Both the position numbers and the translations under genes were made by a program. A stretch of DNA of 64,000 bases, from NCBI GenBank assembly GCA_946800325.1, contig OX326956.1:49213052-49277051 (forward strand). Reading direction: 5' to 3'. Below, one piece after another: positions 22,505 through 34,084 of the stretch (positions are counted from its first letter, which is position 1; each line of letters opens with the position of its first letter). This DNA comes from Luzula sylvatica (lineage: Eukaryota > Streptophyta > Magnoliopsida > Poales > Juncaceae). The notes below the pieces were generated by a model. That model saw only the letters and a program-made list of their open reading frames with translations, was not told the DNA's origin and did no database searches.

Positions 22505-22795
22505 CGACTCAATAGAGAAAGGGAAAATATACTTGGCTCTCCAAACTCATTCCAATACCATTGATGAGGTGGCAAAAAGAAATTAAATGGATTAATTAGT
22601 ATTATCAATTGACATGTTTAATTGACACGTTAATAATTTTAATATGTTGATTGACGTGTAAATTTAATTAACGATTAACTAAATCGTTAATTGAATAAAT
22701 TAATGATACTAATCAACTCAATTGATTTCTTATTTCCACCTCATCAAAAATGATGGAGTGAGTTTTGGAGGCTAAATATAACCCCATAGAGAAAA
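22505..22795. mobile_element. Fold-back MITE (family 2)
   Basis: The left end (ATACTTGGCTCTCCAAACTC, then TTGATGAGGTGG) and the right end (CCACCTCATCAAAAATGATG, then GAGTTTTGGAGGCTAAATAT) form imperfect TIRs of about 55 bp around an AT-rich core. This is the cleanest member of the family also seen at 11115 and 36020. Confidence 0.7.
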
Positions 22796-22891
22796 TATAC
22801 ACGACTTCTCTTAAAAAAAAAAATTGAGTGAAATTAGTATAGAAAATCAATTTGATTAAAGAAACTTTTTTGATTAAATTGACCTGAGGAG

Positions 22892-22926
<35 letters not shown>

Positions 22927-23213
22927 TGAAAATGCAAGTGAATTATCAATACGTTAATCAGAAGAGAGAAAGTAAGTTAATGCTAATACGAGTCTTTTAT
23001 TCAAAGAATAGAGGAAAATAGTTATCGAACTCGTCCTTCAGTGTCTCCACTGGATCATGGTCTCCGATTACAAATCTTTTACATTCTCTAAAGTGAATCT
23101 AACTCGTTTCATAGAAATCTGACAGCTACGCATTATTAATCACGTCTCCATTTTCTATATAATTTGGTTTATGAACAATCTAGTTTCCACAAGAAAATAT
23201 ATACAAAAATTAT

Positions 23214-23703
23214 AAACAATTTAATCATAAAAAAATGGAAACTTTTGTTTAACAAAAAATACTATTAAGGCAATAAGAAGGAAGCCACTAAACTATTTTG
23301 TTTTATCTTGTTTTGTTATACAATACACCTCTACTTCTTATACAAAGTGCATTTACATGCCTATTTTTAGAAGTAAACGATTATTTGAAAAGAAAAATTT
23401 ATATTTATAGTAATACATTTGTATAGTAACAAACTATCCCTTAGTTAATTATCTGAATAATGAACATATACTTTACCTTCGCACCGGTGATTAGGCAGTG
23501 TAGCCATTTGATTTAATAAAAATTGCAAGATTTTTTAGGATCGCATTACACAATAAGTTACACGAACTAAAAAAGTTCAAAACAACCAGTAATTGTTCTT
23601 GCTGACGAACAAAAAAAAAACCCAAATACACGAGAAAAAGAAATAAATTTCCTAGTACAATTAAGCACACATAAACAATTCAAAGAGTCTTTTAATCCCG
23701 TGC
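23214..23703. other. Non-coding AT-rich spacer
   Basis: Unique DNA just beyond the end of copy A and downstream of the minus-strand gene at 23704. Nothing recognisable was found. Confidence 0.6.
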
Positions 23704-25178
23704 TTAAGCACGGGGAAGCACGCTCGAAAGTCTATCGAAGAAAGCGTGATACATATTCATGCCAAAAATAATCTCCTCTTTCATCCATTCCAAAGCAATA
23801 TTTTCCAGCGAGCCGAGTGAAGAAACTTTGTACATTAAAATCCCTCCGTTTCTCGACCATGTTAGATTGAAAGAGTAACCTGCAATTATTTCCCCGCAAT
23901 TAAAAAAAGGATTCATGTGGATGAGAGAGAGAGAGAGAGATGAAAATATATACCGCTCTTTTCGTGAGTGAATGAGAGACAAGATTCTTCTTTCGATTGA
24001 GATTCGATGGAAATTCTCATGCCAATTACATTCTCTAACAAAGTACACATGTAAGAAATTGAATCTTTCGTCATTTCATCAACTACAAAATTTTAAAAAA
24101 AAATTAAAAATCACACACACAAACATAAAGATATGAGAAACAAAGAATGTAAAATATACCTTTATTATCTCGGACTGATTTGCTTCTTGATCTTGTATTG
24201 TATTGTGAGCGAGGCGAGTTGACGGGTGTCACGATTTGATTCGCTTCTACAAGTTCTTCATCTTTCTTTGCTAGTAACTTTTGTTCTTCATCTTTCTTTG
24301 CTAATAATTCTTTCAGTCTTGCAAGTTCACGGGAAAGATCTTTGACTGTACACAAAAGGTAAATTTTATAGAATTAACCCCCCAAATATAAAATTTCAAT
24401 CATATTTGTACCCTCAATAAAACACTTTAAATTTAATGTTTCAAATTTCAAAAATACCACTCTTTTAATACTGATAATTTATCAGACCTGCCCTCTCAAA
24501 AACTGAAAATATAAATTACCCATTTATTAACAAAAATGTGTTCGGATAAATACGAGAAAATTATATATATATCGAGCTTTGGGAGGGTAAACTTGATATA
24601 GAAGTTTAGAAAGGGTAAATTTGAAACACTTACTCTTCCAGGCCTGCTCAAACACCACCTTTTCGCTTTCTGCATGTTTCTCTTCTAATGTAAACCTAAA
24701 ATTGAAATCATTATTTTATTTTATTTTTACCTCAATAAATTACTTATTTTGCGAAACATATTTTCTTTTGCAGGGTTTTATTGTGGTATTAGTTCTTACT
24801 TTTCGTTAAAAAGACGCTCATTATCCGTTCGTAGTGCCTCGAGCAAATCCTCTACAGCTGTAAAAACACAAAATTTGAGGGGTAAATTGCAAAAGAATAA
24901 ATTTCTGTATACAGTTTTGCAATATTGAAAAATATGGGATGAAAAAAGAGAAAAAGAAAACATTGTTGATAGTTTTGTATCTCAGACTCTCTGCTTTTCA
25001 GGTTCGCCACCTCTTCAGAGAGCTTCCTTTTCTGAAAATATTTATGAAATCACATAATCAAACAGAAATTAAGAAGAAAAAAATATTTTGCAAATGATAG
25101 TGTAAGTAAATTGAGATAAATAGAGAGTACCTTTAAGTTCTTATAATGCTCGTGCATTTTAGCATGAAGTTCCTCCAT
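23704..25178 (-). CDS. Small coiled-coil protein with conserved-looking C-terminus, unknown function
   Basis: Seven exons: 25131-25178, 24962-25031, 24800-24857, 24634-24695, 24160-24345, 23954-24082 and 23704-23879. Total 729 nt, 242 residues, with consistent phase at all six junctions, which strongly supports a real gene. The N-terminal two thirds is coiled coil (MEELHAKMHEHYKNLK, EDLLEALRTDNERL), with an exact internal repeat LLAKKDEE. A basic Ser/Arg stretch (YNTRSRSKS) and a C-terminal domain follow (FNLTWSRNGG, YKVSSLGSLENIALEWMKEE). I recall a plant-only domain of this kind (possibly DUF7806) but cannot confirm it. It is not part of either duplicated copy. Confidence 0.8.
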
Positions 25179-25350
25179 TTTTTATAATTAACAAATCTGC
25201 AAATGAATCCATGTTAATTAATTGGTCACCATATGCTGTTATAATTTGCAAAATATATGATCGAAAACACTACTTCTTTAGAATTTAATGGGGATTATTA
25301 GAAAGGTTACAATGCTTGAAATTAAAACTAAAAAGGATCAAAATGTATGG

Positions 25351-25966
25351 AAAAGAATTGATTTGGGTTTAATTTAGTGCAAGAGGCATTTCAACAAACA
25401 CTTTCACTGCATATTTAATTCAACTTTTAAAACCACGAGAATCTAAATTTGACTCGATTTACTCTTACTGGTAGAGAATATCTGCAAAATCATTGTGTGC
25501 TTTACTTAAAAGTCTCAAATTTTACAAAATCAAGAAGTGTATGGAAAAGAATTTATTCATATAAGGTCATCTCTCCTAGTACATGCATAAATTGAAGACA
25601 TGCATGCGCTTTCAAGACAGATCTATCCATTTCCAGACCAAACTGGACATGATCACGCCTCTTTGCATCATATAAAAGAAAATCAAGAACGTAAATCAGT
25701 GAAGGGGAACAAAATAGAAACCTTTTCAGCACAGACTCGTAAATCAGTAAAGGGGAACGTAAATCGGTCTCGATTAGTGCTATCGCTAGCTTAGTCTTTC
25801 TTTCTCGTGGTGTTCCTCTTCGATTCTTTAGATCAAAGAGAAGGGGAAAGAACGAGAGAGAGAAGAGAGAGACAGAGAGAGAAGAGGGTGGGTGGGAATA
25901 TAAAGAGGAGAGAGAGGTTTATAAAAGAAATGAAATTTTCTGAGGAGGATTCTTTCCTTTATTTTT
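25351..25966 (-). pseudogene. Third partial copy of the E2-C 5' region, exon 1 missing
   Basis: Matches 8707-9408 (and 33594-34290): first-intron DNA, then 5' untranslated and promoter DNA with the GA tract. The coding exon 1 (9078-9199) is absent. In its place, after TTTTCAGCACAGACT, stand about 30 bp (CGTAAATCAGTAAAGGGGAA and on) that repeat sequence from just beside it. No other E2 exons are present. It cannot encode an E2, though promoter-like DNA remains. Confidence 0.85.
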
Positions 25967-26434
25967 TGCCTTTCACCGATGAGCCGTAGCTCCTGTTTTT
26001 GCCTAAACCCTAAATCCGAAACCCTAAACCCTAAAGTATCAACGACGGGCTAACGAAAATAAAGCCTAAAAATTAGCATCAATAAAACCATATTTTCTTC
26101 TTATTGTTTCTACATTCCATATACAATTTATCATGTATATTTTGTACTTATATAAGATTTTAAATAAATAATAATATGTAACTGTATTGTATTTCTTATT
26201 TATATTTTATCTGATAAAAACTATATACTGTTTTATAAATTATATATAATTATATTTATAACATTCATGTAATGTGAAAACAGTATATGAATGTGTTCAA
26301 TTTCACTTGTTAGTAATTGAGAAAAAGAACATACAAGAATCTAGTAAATCATATTATAATAAATTATCCTTAAAAAAATAATGAAATGTTTTGGTCGACT
26401 CAATACATTAATTGAAACAAAACAAAACCCCACT
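25967..26434. other. Spacer with telomere-like word cluster
   Basis: At 26003-26036 the words CCTAAACCCTAAATCC and ACCCTAAACCCTAAAG resemble the plant telomere unit CCCTAAA. The rest is AT-rich with no gene. Copy B starts at 26435. Confidence 0.5.
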
Positions 26435-26550
26435 GGAATTCAAAGTGGTAATAAATAATAATTAAAATAACAGTACAAAAAAAAATGTACTTTTTGACAA
26501 TTATTCTCTAAAAATTCAATTAAAGAAGAAGAAAAAAAAAAAAATTATTA

Positions 26551-28175
26551 TTAGCAACCAATTCCTACAAGTATCTCATCAAGTAACAAATTGCAACTCG
26601 ATAAACCGCCCCTACATAATCGTTCGACAAGCACGTAACATACCGATCCCTCCAAATCGTACAATCCCGTTTCGACCAATGAATTTAGAACGAGCAACGA
26701 TTCATCTTCTTTTCCACGCAAACAAAGTGACATCACCAAATTATTCGTCGTTTCCTTCTTAGGCTTCTTGTTGTTTCTCAACATGGTTGCTAAAAAGGCC
26801 ATGGCCTCTTCGGGCTTGCCGATTTTGCAGAAGCCATTTATCATACATTCATTTGTTCGTACAAAATTTTCCAATCCCTTCTCTTCCATGCATTTCATTA
26901 ATTCGAGTGCATTTACCATTTTACCCTTTTCGGACAATGCCTCGATTATTGGATTGAAGGTCGATACAGTAGGCTCCAATCCACATGAAATTAACTCGTT
27001 GAAAAAGTTCATCGCTTTATCTACATCTCCGAGTTTGCAAGAACCCTGAATAAGGGTATTGTACGTGATGACATCACGCGGAGTTCCTCTGTTGGGCATT
27101 TCATCGAACATCTTGATTGCTTCGTCAAGCTTTCCATGTAAACAAAATCCTGCTATCATAGCATTACAAGTACAAGTATTCCCCTTAAATCCCTTGTCAA
27201 GCATTTCATCGAACACCTTGTGTGCCATCCCCAATTCCCCAATTTTGCAATACCCATTAATGACCATGCAATAACTATACTCATTGGGCACGATTCCATT
27301 ACCCACCATCTCGTCCCAAACATTTTTTGCCTCTTCTAGTCTTCCCATTTTACATAAACCATCTATTATCGTGCAATAAGTGACCAAATCAATTTTATAA
27401 CCCCTAATTTTAATCTCATTGAAAATTCTCAACCCTTCTTCTCCCAACCCATTAACAAACAACCGATGTATCACAGTCTGGTACGTGTACAAATCTGGTA
27501 CGACGCCAACCCCAATCATTAAATGCAACAATTGAGAAACCTTACCAAAATTCCCTTCGTTACAAAACCCATATACCAATTTCGTGAAAGCCACTATATC
27601 TGGTACCAATCCATTCTTTAACCCATCTTTCAAAAGCGAGTATGCTTCCATTAACTTGCCTTGCATACACAAAGCCTGGATGAGAAATCCAACGGTGGAT
27701 CCGTCGCCAGGTGGCATCTTTTGGTGGTCGTGAAATCTGATTTGTGTTTGGAGGAGAGGAGGTAAACGAAGAAAGAGGTGAGTGAGGGTGAATCCAAAGG
27801 AGGGAAAGGGATGGTAACGGGTGGAAATTGTGAAAGAAAGAGAAGGTAACGGAGAGAAAGAAATGTATGAGAATAAGAAAGAGAAGAAAGAGTGTGTGTC
27901 ACGCAGGAGGGGTGGAGAAGGAGAGAGGGAGAGTAAAGAGAAGAGAGGAGAGATTCAAACCTGGGCTTGGTCAGAATAGTTTGGACAATAGATTTAGAGG
28001 TTTGGAAAAGAAGTGTTTCTTCATGGTTTTCTTGCGGCGGAAGAGAGGAGGAGGAGGAGGAGGTGGTGGTGCACACGTAGTGTTTGTTGGAACGTCCAAG
28101 AGAGGTGGCGATGCGACGGAGAGGAAGCACCATTGTTCTTCTGATTAAAGAGGGGACTAACCACAGAGCCCTCAT
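26551..28175 (-). pseudogene. PPR gene paralogue, frameshifted by a 112-bp deletion (copy B)
   Basis: Nearly the same as the gene at 114-1853, but bases equivalent to 1289-1400 are missing; the junction is at about 27724. The first frame starts at 28175 (or 28202 if MMNYSTYRG is included) and reads the normal presequence and about 150 residues. It then runs about 23 residues out of frame to a stop. The PPR repeats stay open from the Met at 27717 to 26551 (388 codons) without a targeting peptide. Deletion ends share TGGT. A shorter protein from 27717 is possible but would lack organelle targeting, so I call it a pseudogene. Confidence 0.88.
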
Positions 28176-28595
28176 TCCCCTGTAAGTAGAATAATTCATC
28201 AATTTGGGCTAAACATTTATTCTATACTGGGCCATTATGGCCCAAGTTTCTTAGAAAAGTTTGAGTGTTGATAAAAAAAGTTGTGTTTTTGATATTTCTC
28301 TTTTAATATTTTTTCTAGGATTCTACTTAATAATTTAAAAAAATAATAAAAGGTCTCTAAATTAATTCTGCGTGATCTCAAATTTAGTAAGGGCACAAAG
28401 TATGTGATTACTTACATTTAGAAAAAGTAGTTATTAGCAAACAAAATTGTCATGTTATTTACCTACAAAATGTATGATACGTTTTTTTTTTTATTTCGTC
28501 ACATATAACTTTTATATAGGGAGAAGCATCTCTCTTTACAATTTTGTTATATGTATTTTTTTTTTCAAGACAGATCTTGAGAGAAAATCAGTGCA

Positions 28596-28877
28596 ATGAG
28601 AGATTGGAGGAGATCAAAGTCATGTACGAAGGTACTTAAATACAAACTTGAGTTTTTTTTATCAATTTTATGTTGACAAAGGACTAGATTATTTTTCCTT
28701 CGTTATAAACTTGTAGAACTATTATTATTTGTGAATTGGCCATGATTTGTTCAATCGTATGAAATTTAAGTACTAATATCTCCGATTTGAATTATTTTTT
28801 TCCCTTAACAGTTGCAAGACATGAGCGACGGCGGAACTCGACATAACTTTTTATTGTCGAATTTCCCTCATTTGTAG
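28596..28877 (+). other. Exon-like pair 1, copy B
   Basis: Counterpart of 2297-2583: segments 28596-28631 and 28812-28877 with donor AAG/GTACTT and acceptor AACAG/TTGCAA. The joined frame (MRDWRRSKSCTK, then LQDMSDGGTRHNFLLSNFPH) stays open to a stop despite several base changes and a one-codon deletion. Confidence 0.35.
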
Positions 28878-29376
28878 ACTGCCACTTTAACGAGTATATT
28901 GAGGTTTAGGATTAGAAACTGCTGACTTTGAGATGAATTTATCAAACCGAAATTAGCCCTTTTCTTCCATACGAATTTAGCAAGAATGAAGTATTGTAAA
29001 TGCAGGTTATTTAGCGGTAGATTCGGCCGAATTTGCATTTAAATGTGCAGTCCGGCATATCATAAATAGGATGGATGGTTTGTTTTTTAAGATTTTTATG
29101 TGGAAGTGTGATTAAACTCTTTTTAGTTTATAAGATTTTTTAATTAGTCAAGGTACTGACTACATTACTAATTAAAAGTGCACGTCATCAATAAAAGCGT
29201 GATACGTGACAATTTGACAATTTTTTTTCGTTCTTTATCACAAGTGAGTATTTCAAACGCATGCCGCAAAAAAAATATAAATTACTATACAAAAGTATAA
29301 ATCTAGTTCAAAATTATTTATACGAAATATTACTCATGTGAAAAATATGTATCTTAAAAAATGCATCACACATACA

Positions 29377-29690
29377 TAGGAATGTCAACTGGACAAGTAA
29401 AACTCGTATATGACGGTGCCCGACCCAAAAGAGGGAGGGTAAAAAAACTCGCAGGGACAAGTAATTTTCAAAAAAAAAATTACCCGCATCAGTTTCGGAT
29501 AGGGGTACGGGGTTAGTGTACCCATACCCGTTCTATCCGAATTCAAAAATTATGAATGTATATTTTAGCTTCATATCACATATAACTTTTATACTGGGAG
29601 AAGAATACATAAATGTATTTTTTAGCTTCATATCACATATAACTTTTAAACATGGCAGACAATGCCGGATTCGTCTCGTTGACATTCCTA
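29377..29690. mobile_element. hAT-type MITE, copy B
   Basis: Counterpart of 3099-3371, with ends TAGGAATGTCAA and TTGACATTCCTA and similar flanking CATACA words. It is slightly longer because of an extra segment after about 29480 (ATTACCCGCATCAGTTTCGG). Confidence 0.65.
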
Positions 29691-30368
29691 TACATACATA
29701 CATAAATGTATAATATACATATACCAATATATAACATGTACTTTATTTATAAAAGATATAATATGCACCAAAATGATATATGATATGTCTACAAATATAT
29801 ATAACAAGTTAAGCCCTGTCATATATGTAAAAAGATATAACATGTATTGTATTTTAAAAATATATGATATATCTATGGATTCGTTTGGTTTGTGTTTTGA
29901 AAAATTCATTGCCATAGAATATGTCAAGAAATCTCATTACAGGACATATTATATTACAATGTTTGATTGGTACATTTATTATTTCATCACAAATGTAAAA
30001 GTTTCTAAACGAATTTATTTATAGAAATCTTGACTTATTAATTTTTGAAAGAAATAAAAATGTATTTCTCCCTCATAAAAACAGACAAAAGTCATCGAAT
30101 TTTATTCCCACCAAATATACCATATAGAATTTAATTAATATTTTCTTACTTTATTTTTGAGAATACAAACTAAACATGAAATTGGAATCCGTAATGTTAA
30201 TTCACAATCCAGAGAGATCTTGCTTAACATGGAGTCATTATATTGAGCATGTCAAAATCATGTAAACATACAAGAAATCTTAAAGAGAAAAGTGAAAATG
30301 CTAAACTGTTAATAGATTAGCAATGAAATCGACCATACGAATTTGTAGTTACGAAAAACCTAGATAAA

Positions 30369-30888
30369 CATAGGATCGTATATTACGGGTGAATAATTCG
30401 GCGAGCTCCAAATGTTAATTACATGCTCATATGCAAAAGCAGTCTGGCGAATAATTCGGCGAGCTCCAAATAACATAGGATCGTATATTACGGGCTCACA
30501 TCCATTTGAAGGATGGGAAGTTCAACGCAAGTCACTACCCAAGTGTCAAAAGCGACGTTGGAGCTTTCTTTGGATGGCGGTGAATTGGAATATGTGGAAA
30601 GAACGAAATCGCCGCATCTTTCAACGCAAGAAGCAAGGCCTGAATCTCCTGGCCAAAGGCGCCTTGAATGACACAGAGGTATGGCGCAAATATAGGAATT
30701 GAATTAGTTTAGGGGGAAGCGTCATCACAAGGATATTAGGTTTGCTTAGGTTTTAGAATAGCATCAAGTTTAGGGCACGTTGGCTAGATGAGGGCCCATC
30801 TCATCCATCACCATTGTAATCTCTTTCTATTTTTCTTTTATATATACTACCCAAGGCATAGTAATTTGCTAGCCTTTTCAAAAAAAAA
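30369..30888 (+). mobile_element. 5'-truncated LINE (non-LTR retrotransposon), only in copy B
   Basis: Bounded by a perfect 16-bp target duplication GAAAAACCTAGATAAA (30353-30368 and 30889-30904) and ending in a short A run. Copy A holds the unoccupied site near 4031. A frame at 30412-30702 encodes the C-terminal zinc-binding region found at the end of plant LINE polyproteins (ITCSYAKAVW, WNMWKERNRRIF). The 5' end has two words in duplicate: CATAGGATCGTATATTACGG at 30369 and 30473, and GAATAATTCGGCGAGCTCCA at about 30391 and 30450. This points to template switching during insertion. Confidence 0.9.
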
Positions 30889-31680
30889 GAAAAACCTAGA
30901 TAAATGAGGTCGTCGTTGGATTACTGAAGGGGGGTCGTTTCCGGATCCTCAGTCCTTGATTGTTTCTTGCCGTTCTTCGATTTTCATATCTCAATCAATC
31001 CAACAACAAAAGTAGTTGCTCCAAATTGATTTGGGGTTGATGTGGATTTTTACTATTGTTTAATGTTTGATGCCTCGATCCTTGATATGTCGTAGGCCTG
31101 ATCAAGAGAGGTATTTGATTCTCTTACTACTTAAATTCAAAGAGAGTGCGAGTTTAGCTTCAGAAGTCTTGATCGAAGGCGAGAGAGATTGATTTACTGA
31201 GAGTAATAGTTAATAATTTAATGAATATTTTTCTTTATTATGATAATTCATAAAATACCTATTAGGAACTTTGAACTCATTCTTTTTATAATTTTCCTTT
31301 TTTTTTTTTTTTTTTAATATTTTTCTTACTTCAACTATTTTGTTTATCGAAGGAGAGAGAGATTGATTGACGGAGAGTAATAGTTAATAATTTGATGAAT
31401 GTTTTTCTTTTATTATGATAATTCATAAAATACCTATTAGGAACTTTGAACTCAATATTTTTATTTTTTTATTTTTTTTAATATTTTTCTTACAACAACT
31501 TTTTTTTATATTTTATTATAGGTTTCTTCTTAATAGTCTAAAAGAAAATAAAAGGTCTCTTAATTAATTGCGTAATATCAAATTTAGCAAGGGCACAAAG
31601 TATATGACTACTCATTCGTATCTTTCTAGTTTATTGTACTAACGATCTCTACCCTTTTATATTAAAAAAAAAAAAAAAAA

Positions 31681-31917
31681 AATGTTGGGCATCCCCGGTA
31701 TTATTTCTCACAATTTTTGATGACGTGGATATGATTTAACACCTTAATTTTTAACCCATTAATTTATGATTTGGCATTTGAATGAAATGTTAAACCATAA
31801 ATTAACATACTTAAACCGCAAATTAAAATGTCAAATTATAAATTAAGTTGTAAAATTAAATTTTAAAAATTATGTCATGTCATCAAAGATTGTGGAGAGA
31901 TATTAGGAGACATTCAT
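31681..31917. mobile_element. Fold-back MITE (family 1), copy B
   Basis: Counterpart of 5962-6186. TGTTGGGCATCCCC at left and GGAGACATTCATCAC at right enclose an AT-rich core. It keeps the TTGATGACGTGGATATG word seen also in 4374-4614. Confidence 0.55.
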
Positions 31918-32089
31918 CACTTCTCAAAAGTAGTTAGCAAACCAAATTATCATGTTCTGTACCTACAAATGTATGATGCTTTTTTAGTTTCATCACACGA
32001 CTTTTACACAGAGAGAAGCATTTCTCTTTACAAGTTTCTTGCATGCATTTTTTTCAAGCCAAATAAATCTTAACCGAAAATCAATTCAA

Positions 32090-32285
32090 TGAGAGATTGG
32101 AGGATATCAAAGACAAGTACGAAGGTACATACAAATTACAAACTACGAGTTCTTTTTATTAATTTTATGTTAACGAAGGACTACATGGTACTATTTTTAC
32201 TTGTCAATTGGCCATGATTTGATCAATCGTATGGAACCTTAAGTGACGGTGGAACTCCCCGCAACTTCTTATTGCCCAAAGCATA
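32090..32285 (+). other. Exon-like pair 2, copy B, broken by a 98-bp deletion
   Basis: The first segment (ATGAGAGATTGGAGGATATC) is present, but the DNA equivalent to 7247-7344 is gone. This removes the acceptor and the start of the second segment. Deletion ends share TAAGT. The rest (GTGACGGTGGAACTCCCCGC and on) continues as in copy A. Confidence 0.5.
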
Positions 32286-32778
32286 AAATTCCTTATACTT
32301 TAGAGGATTCTTGATCATTGGTTTAATGAGCTTTAGGATTCAGGGACTACTGTTCTTGAGATCAAACTTTGAATGCTTTGTGACCAACAACCAACTCTTT
32401 TTATTTTGTACAAGATCAAATGATAAAAAATGGATTAAATGATATTTTGTTTGTTTTGTACGTTCAAATGAAATACCTTTTAGATTTTTTAGTTTATAAG
32501 ATTTTCAATTTAATCAAGTTACCAGTATTAGTTGTTAAATTTGTTTGGTTCTATAAAATAAATCAGTCCTTGATTCTTATCAATGTAGATTTTATAAAAA
32601 TGGCAACAGAGAATAACAATGATATTGCATAGAATTTTCCCAAACATTTATAAACTTCACAAAAGAATAAAAACAACAGAAAAAAAAAAAACAAAGCAAT
32701 GTGCTTTGTTATTATTTGGTCTTCGTTTCATAGTAGAATATCATCGATAGCACGAGAGGAATGAAAAAACGAGGAGGC

Positions 32779-34084
32779 TTAAAGAGGCTTATAGTGCTGC
32801 TCCACCATTTTTCTGAACTCTGCAACAAGATAGAAAAACAAAACTTAGTAAAATTACATGAAAAAAGACATTGCAAAAAAGAAAAATATTTCACCTTCTT
32901 GATTAGACCATAGCGAAGCGGCTTGAGTGTTGAGAGGCGAATCATTGTTTGGCTCTGCAATTGTCCATTCATATCAACCAATTATTATAAATTCTGCTAA
33001 TCATTTATCATACAAATCTCTAATTGATCAAAAATTACCTCCCAAAAGACTCTGAATTGAGAGAAGAATGGTTCTGACATCATAAGCGCTCGACCATTTA
33101 TCCTAAATTATCAAAAATAATGCTTTAATAAATCATACGAAATTACAAAAGTAATGCAAATTATGAAGAACCTGGAGGATATCGAGGCAAATGTTGCCGT
33201 GTAGGTCGACATTAGGGTGATAGCAAGGGCTTTCGAACTTGACTTTAGGAGGCTTGAAAGGGTAATCGGTGTTAAATGCGAGAGAGAGTTTATACACCAT
33301 TCCTTCATAGGCTGTGCCGTTGCTCCCGTTTATGGTTCCTCTCCAGTGAAATATGTCGTCTCCCTCTGGAAACGCAGAAATTCCTGGATCTCCAGACATC
33401 TGTTTTCGAATTTGAATCAGTAAATTGTACGCTAAATTAAAATTATTGAGTAAATTGGATAAGATTTTTTTAGGGATTTGGACTTACCATAAGTGACATC
33501 AACTCTGTCTGAAGCCTGTTTTTCGAAAAAATAAAAAAAATAAAGGATAGTTAGTAAATAAATATTAAGTAGTAAATAAAAGTTTGTAATGAAAGGAATT
33601 GATTTGGGTTTAATTTAGTGCAAGAGGCATTTCAACAAACACTTTCACTGCATATTTAATTCAACTTTTAAGACCACGAGAATCTAAATTTGACTCGATT
33701 TACTCTTACTGGTAGAGAATATCTGCAAAAACATTGTGTGCTTTACTTAAAAAGTCTGAAATTTTACAAAATCAACAAGTGTATGGAAAAGAATTTATTC
33801 ATATAAGGTCATCTCTCCTAGTAAATGCATAAATTGAAGAGATCCATGCGCTTTCAAGACAGATCTATCCATTCCAGGCCAAACTGGACATGATCACGCC
33901 TCTTTGCATCATATAGAAAAAAAATCAAGAACGTAAATCAGTAAAGGGGAACAAATAGAAACCTTTTCAGCACGGACTGACGATCTGTGCCTTTGGATTG
34001 CAGAGAAGTGTGCTTGGCAGATGGTGCGGCCATTGAAGGCACGTTGCTTTGCGCATCTTGCATTTCTTGATTTTCCCTTGGCAT
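32779..34084 (-). CDS. E2-C type ubiquitin-conjugating enzyme (UBC19/UBC20-like), copy B
   Basis: Same six-exon structure as 7888-9199; exon 1 is 33963-34084, exon 3 ends the UBC core with HGNICLDILQ and the stop is at 32779-32781. All splice sites and the catalytic Cys 121 are kept; 180 residues. It differs from copy A at residue 80 (Ala for Val in NGTAYEG) and residue 164 (Ser for Phe in LWSNQEE). Expected role as for copy A: cell-cycle E2 working with the anaphase-promoting complex. The 5' flank has a shorter GA tract than copy A (about 34189-34200). Both copies look functional. Confidence 0.93.

Larger units (their letters stand above)
1..23213 (+). repeat. Segmental duplication, copy A (interrupted by later insertions)
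   Basis: Base 1 already matches copy B at 26435, so copy A may extend left of the window. Matching runs almost continuously to about 11475, resumes at about 22781 and stops near 23213; the copy B counterparts end near 36360 and 36772. The stretch 11476-22780 is missing from copy B and holds the retrotransposon plus rearranged DNA. Order inside: PPR gene, exon-pair block 1, hAT-type MITE, exon-pair block 2, E2-C gene, AT-rich tail. The aligned parts I compared differ at a few bases per hundred plus indels, so this is an older duplication, not an exact repeat. Confidence 0.93.

Noticed and set aside
26003..26036. True interstitial telomere
   Set aside because: Only about four imperfect CCCTAAA words; more likely a telo-box-like motif or chance.
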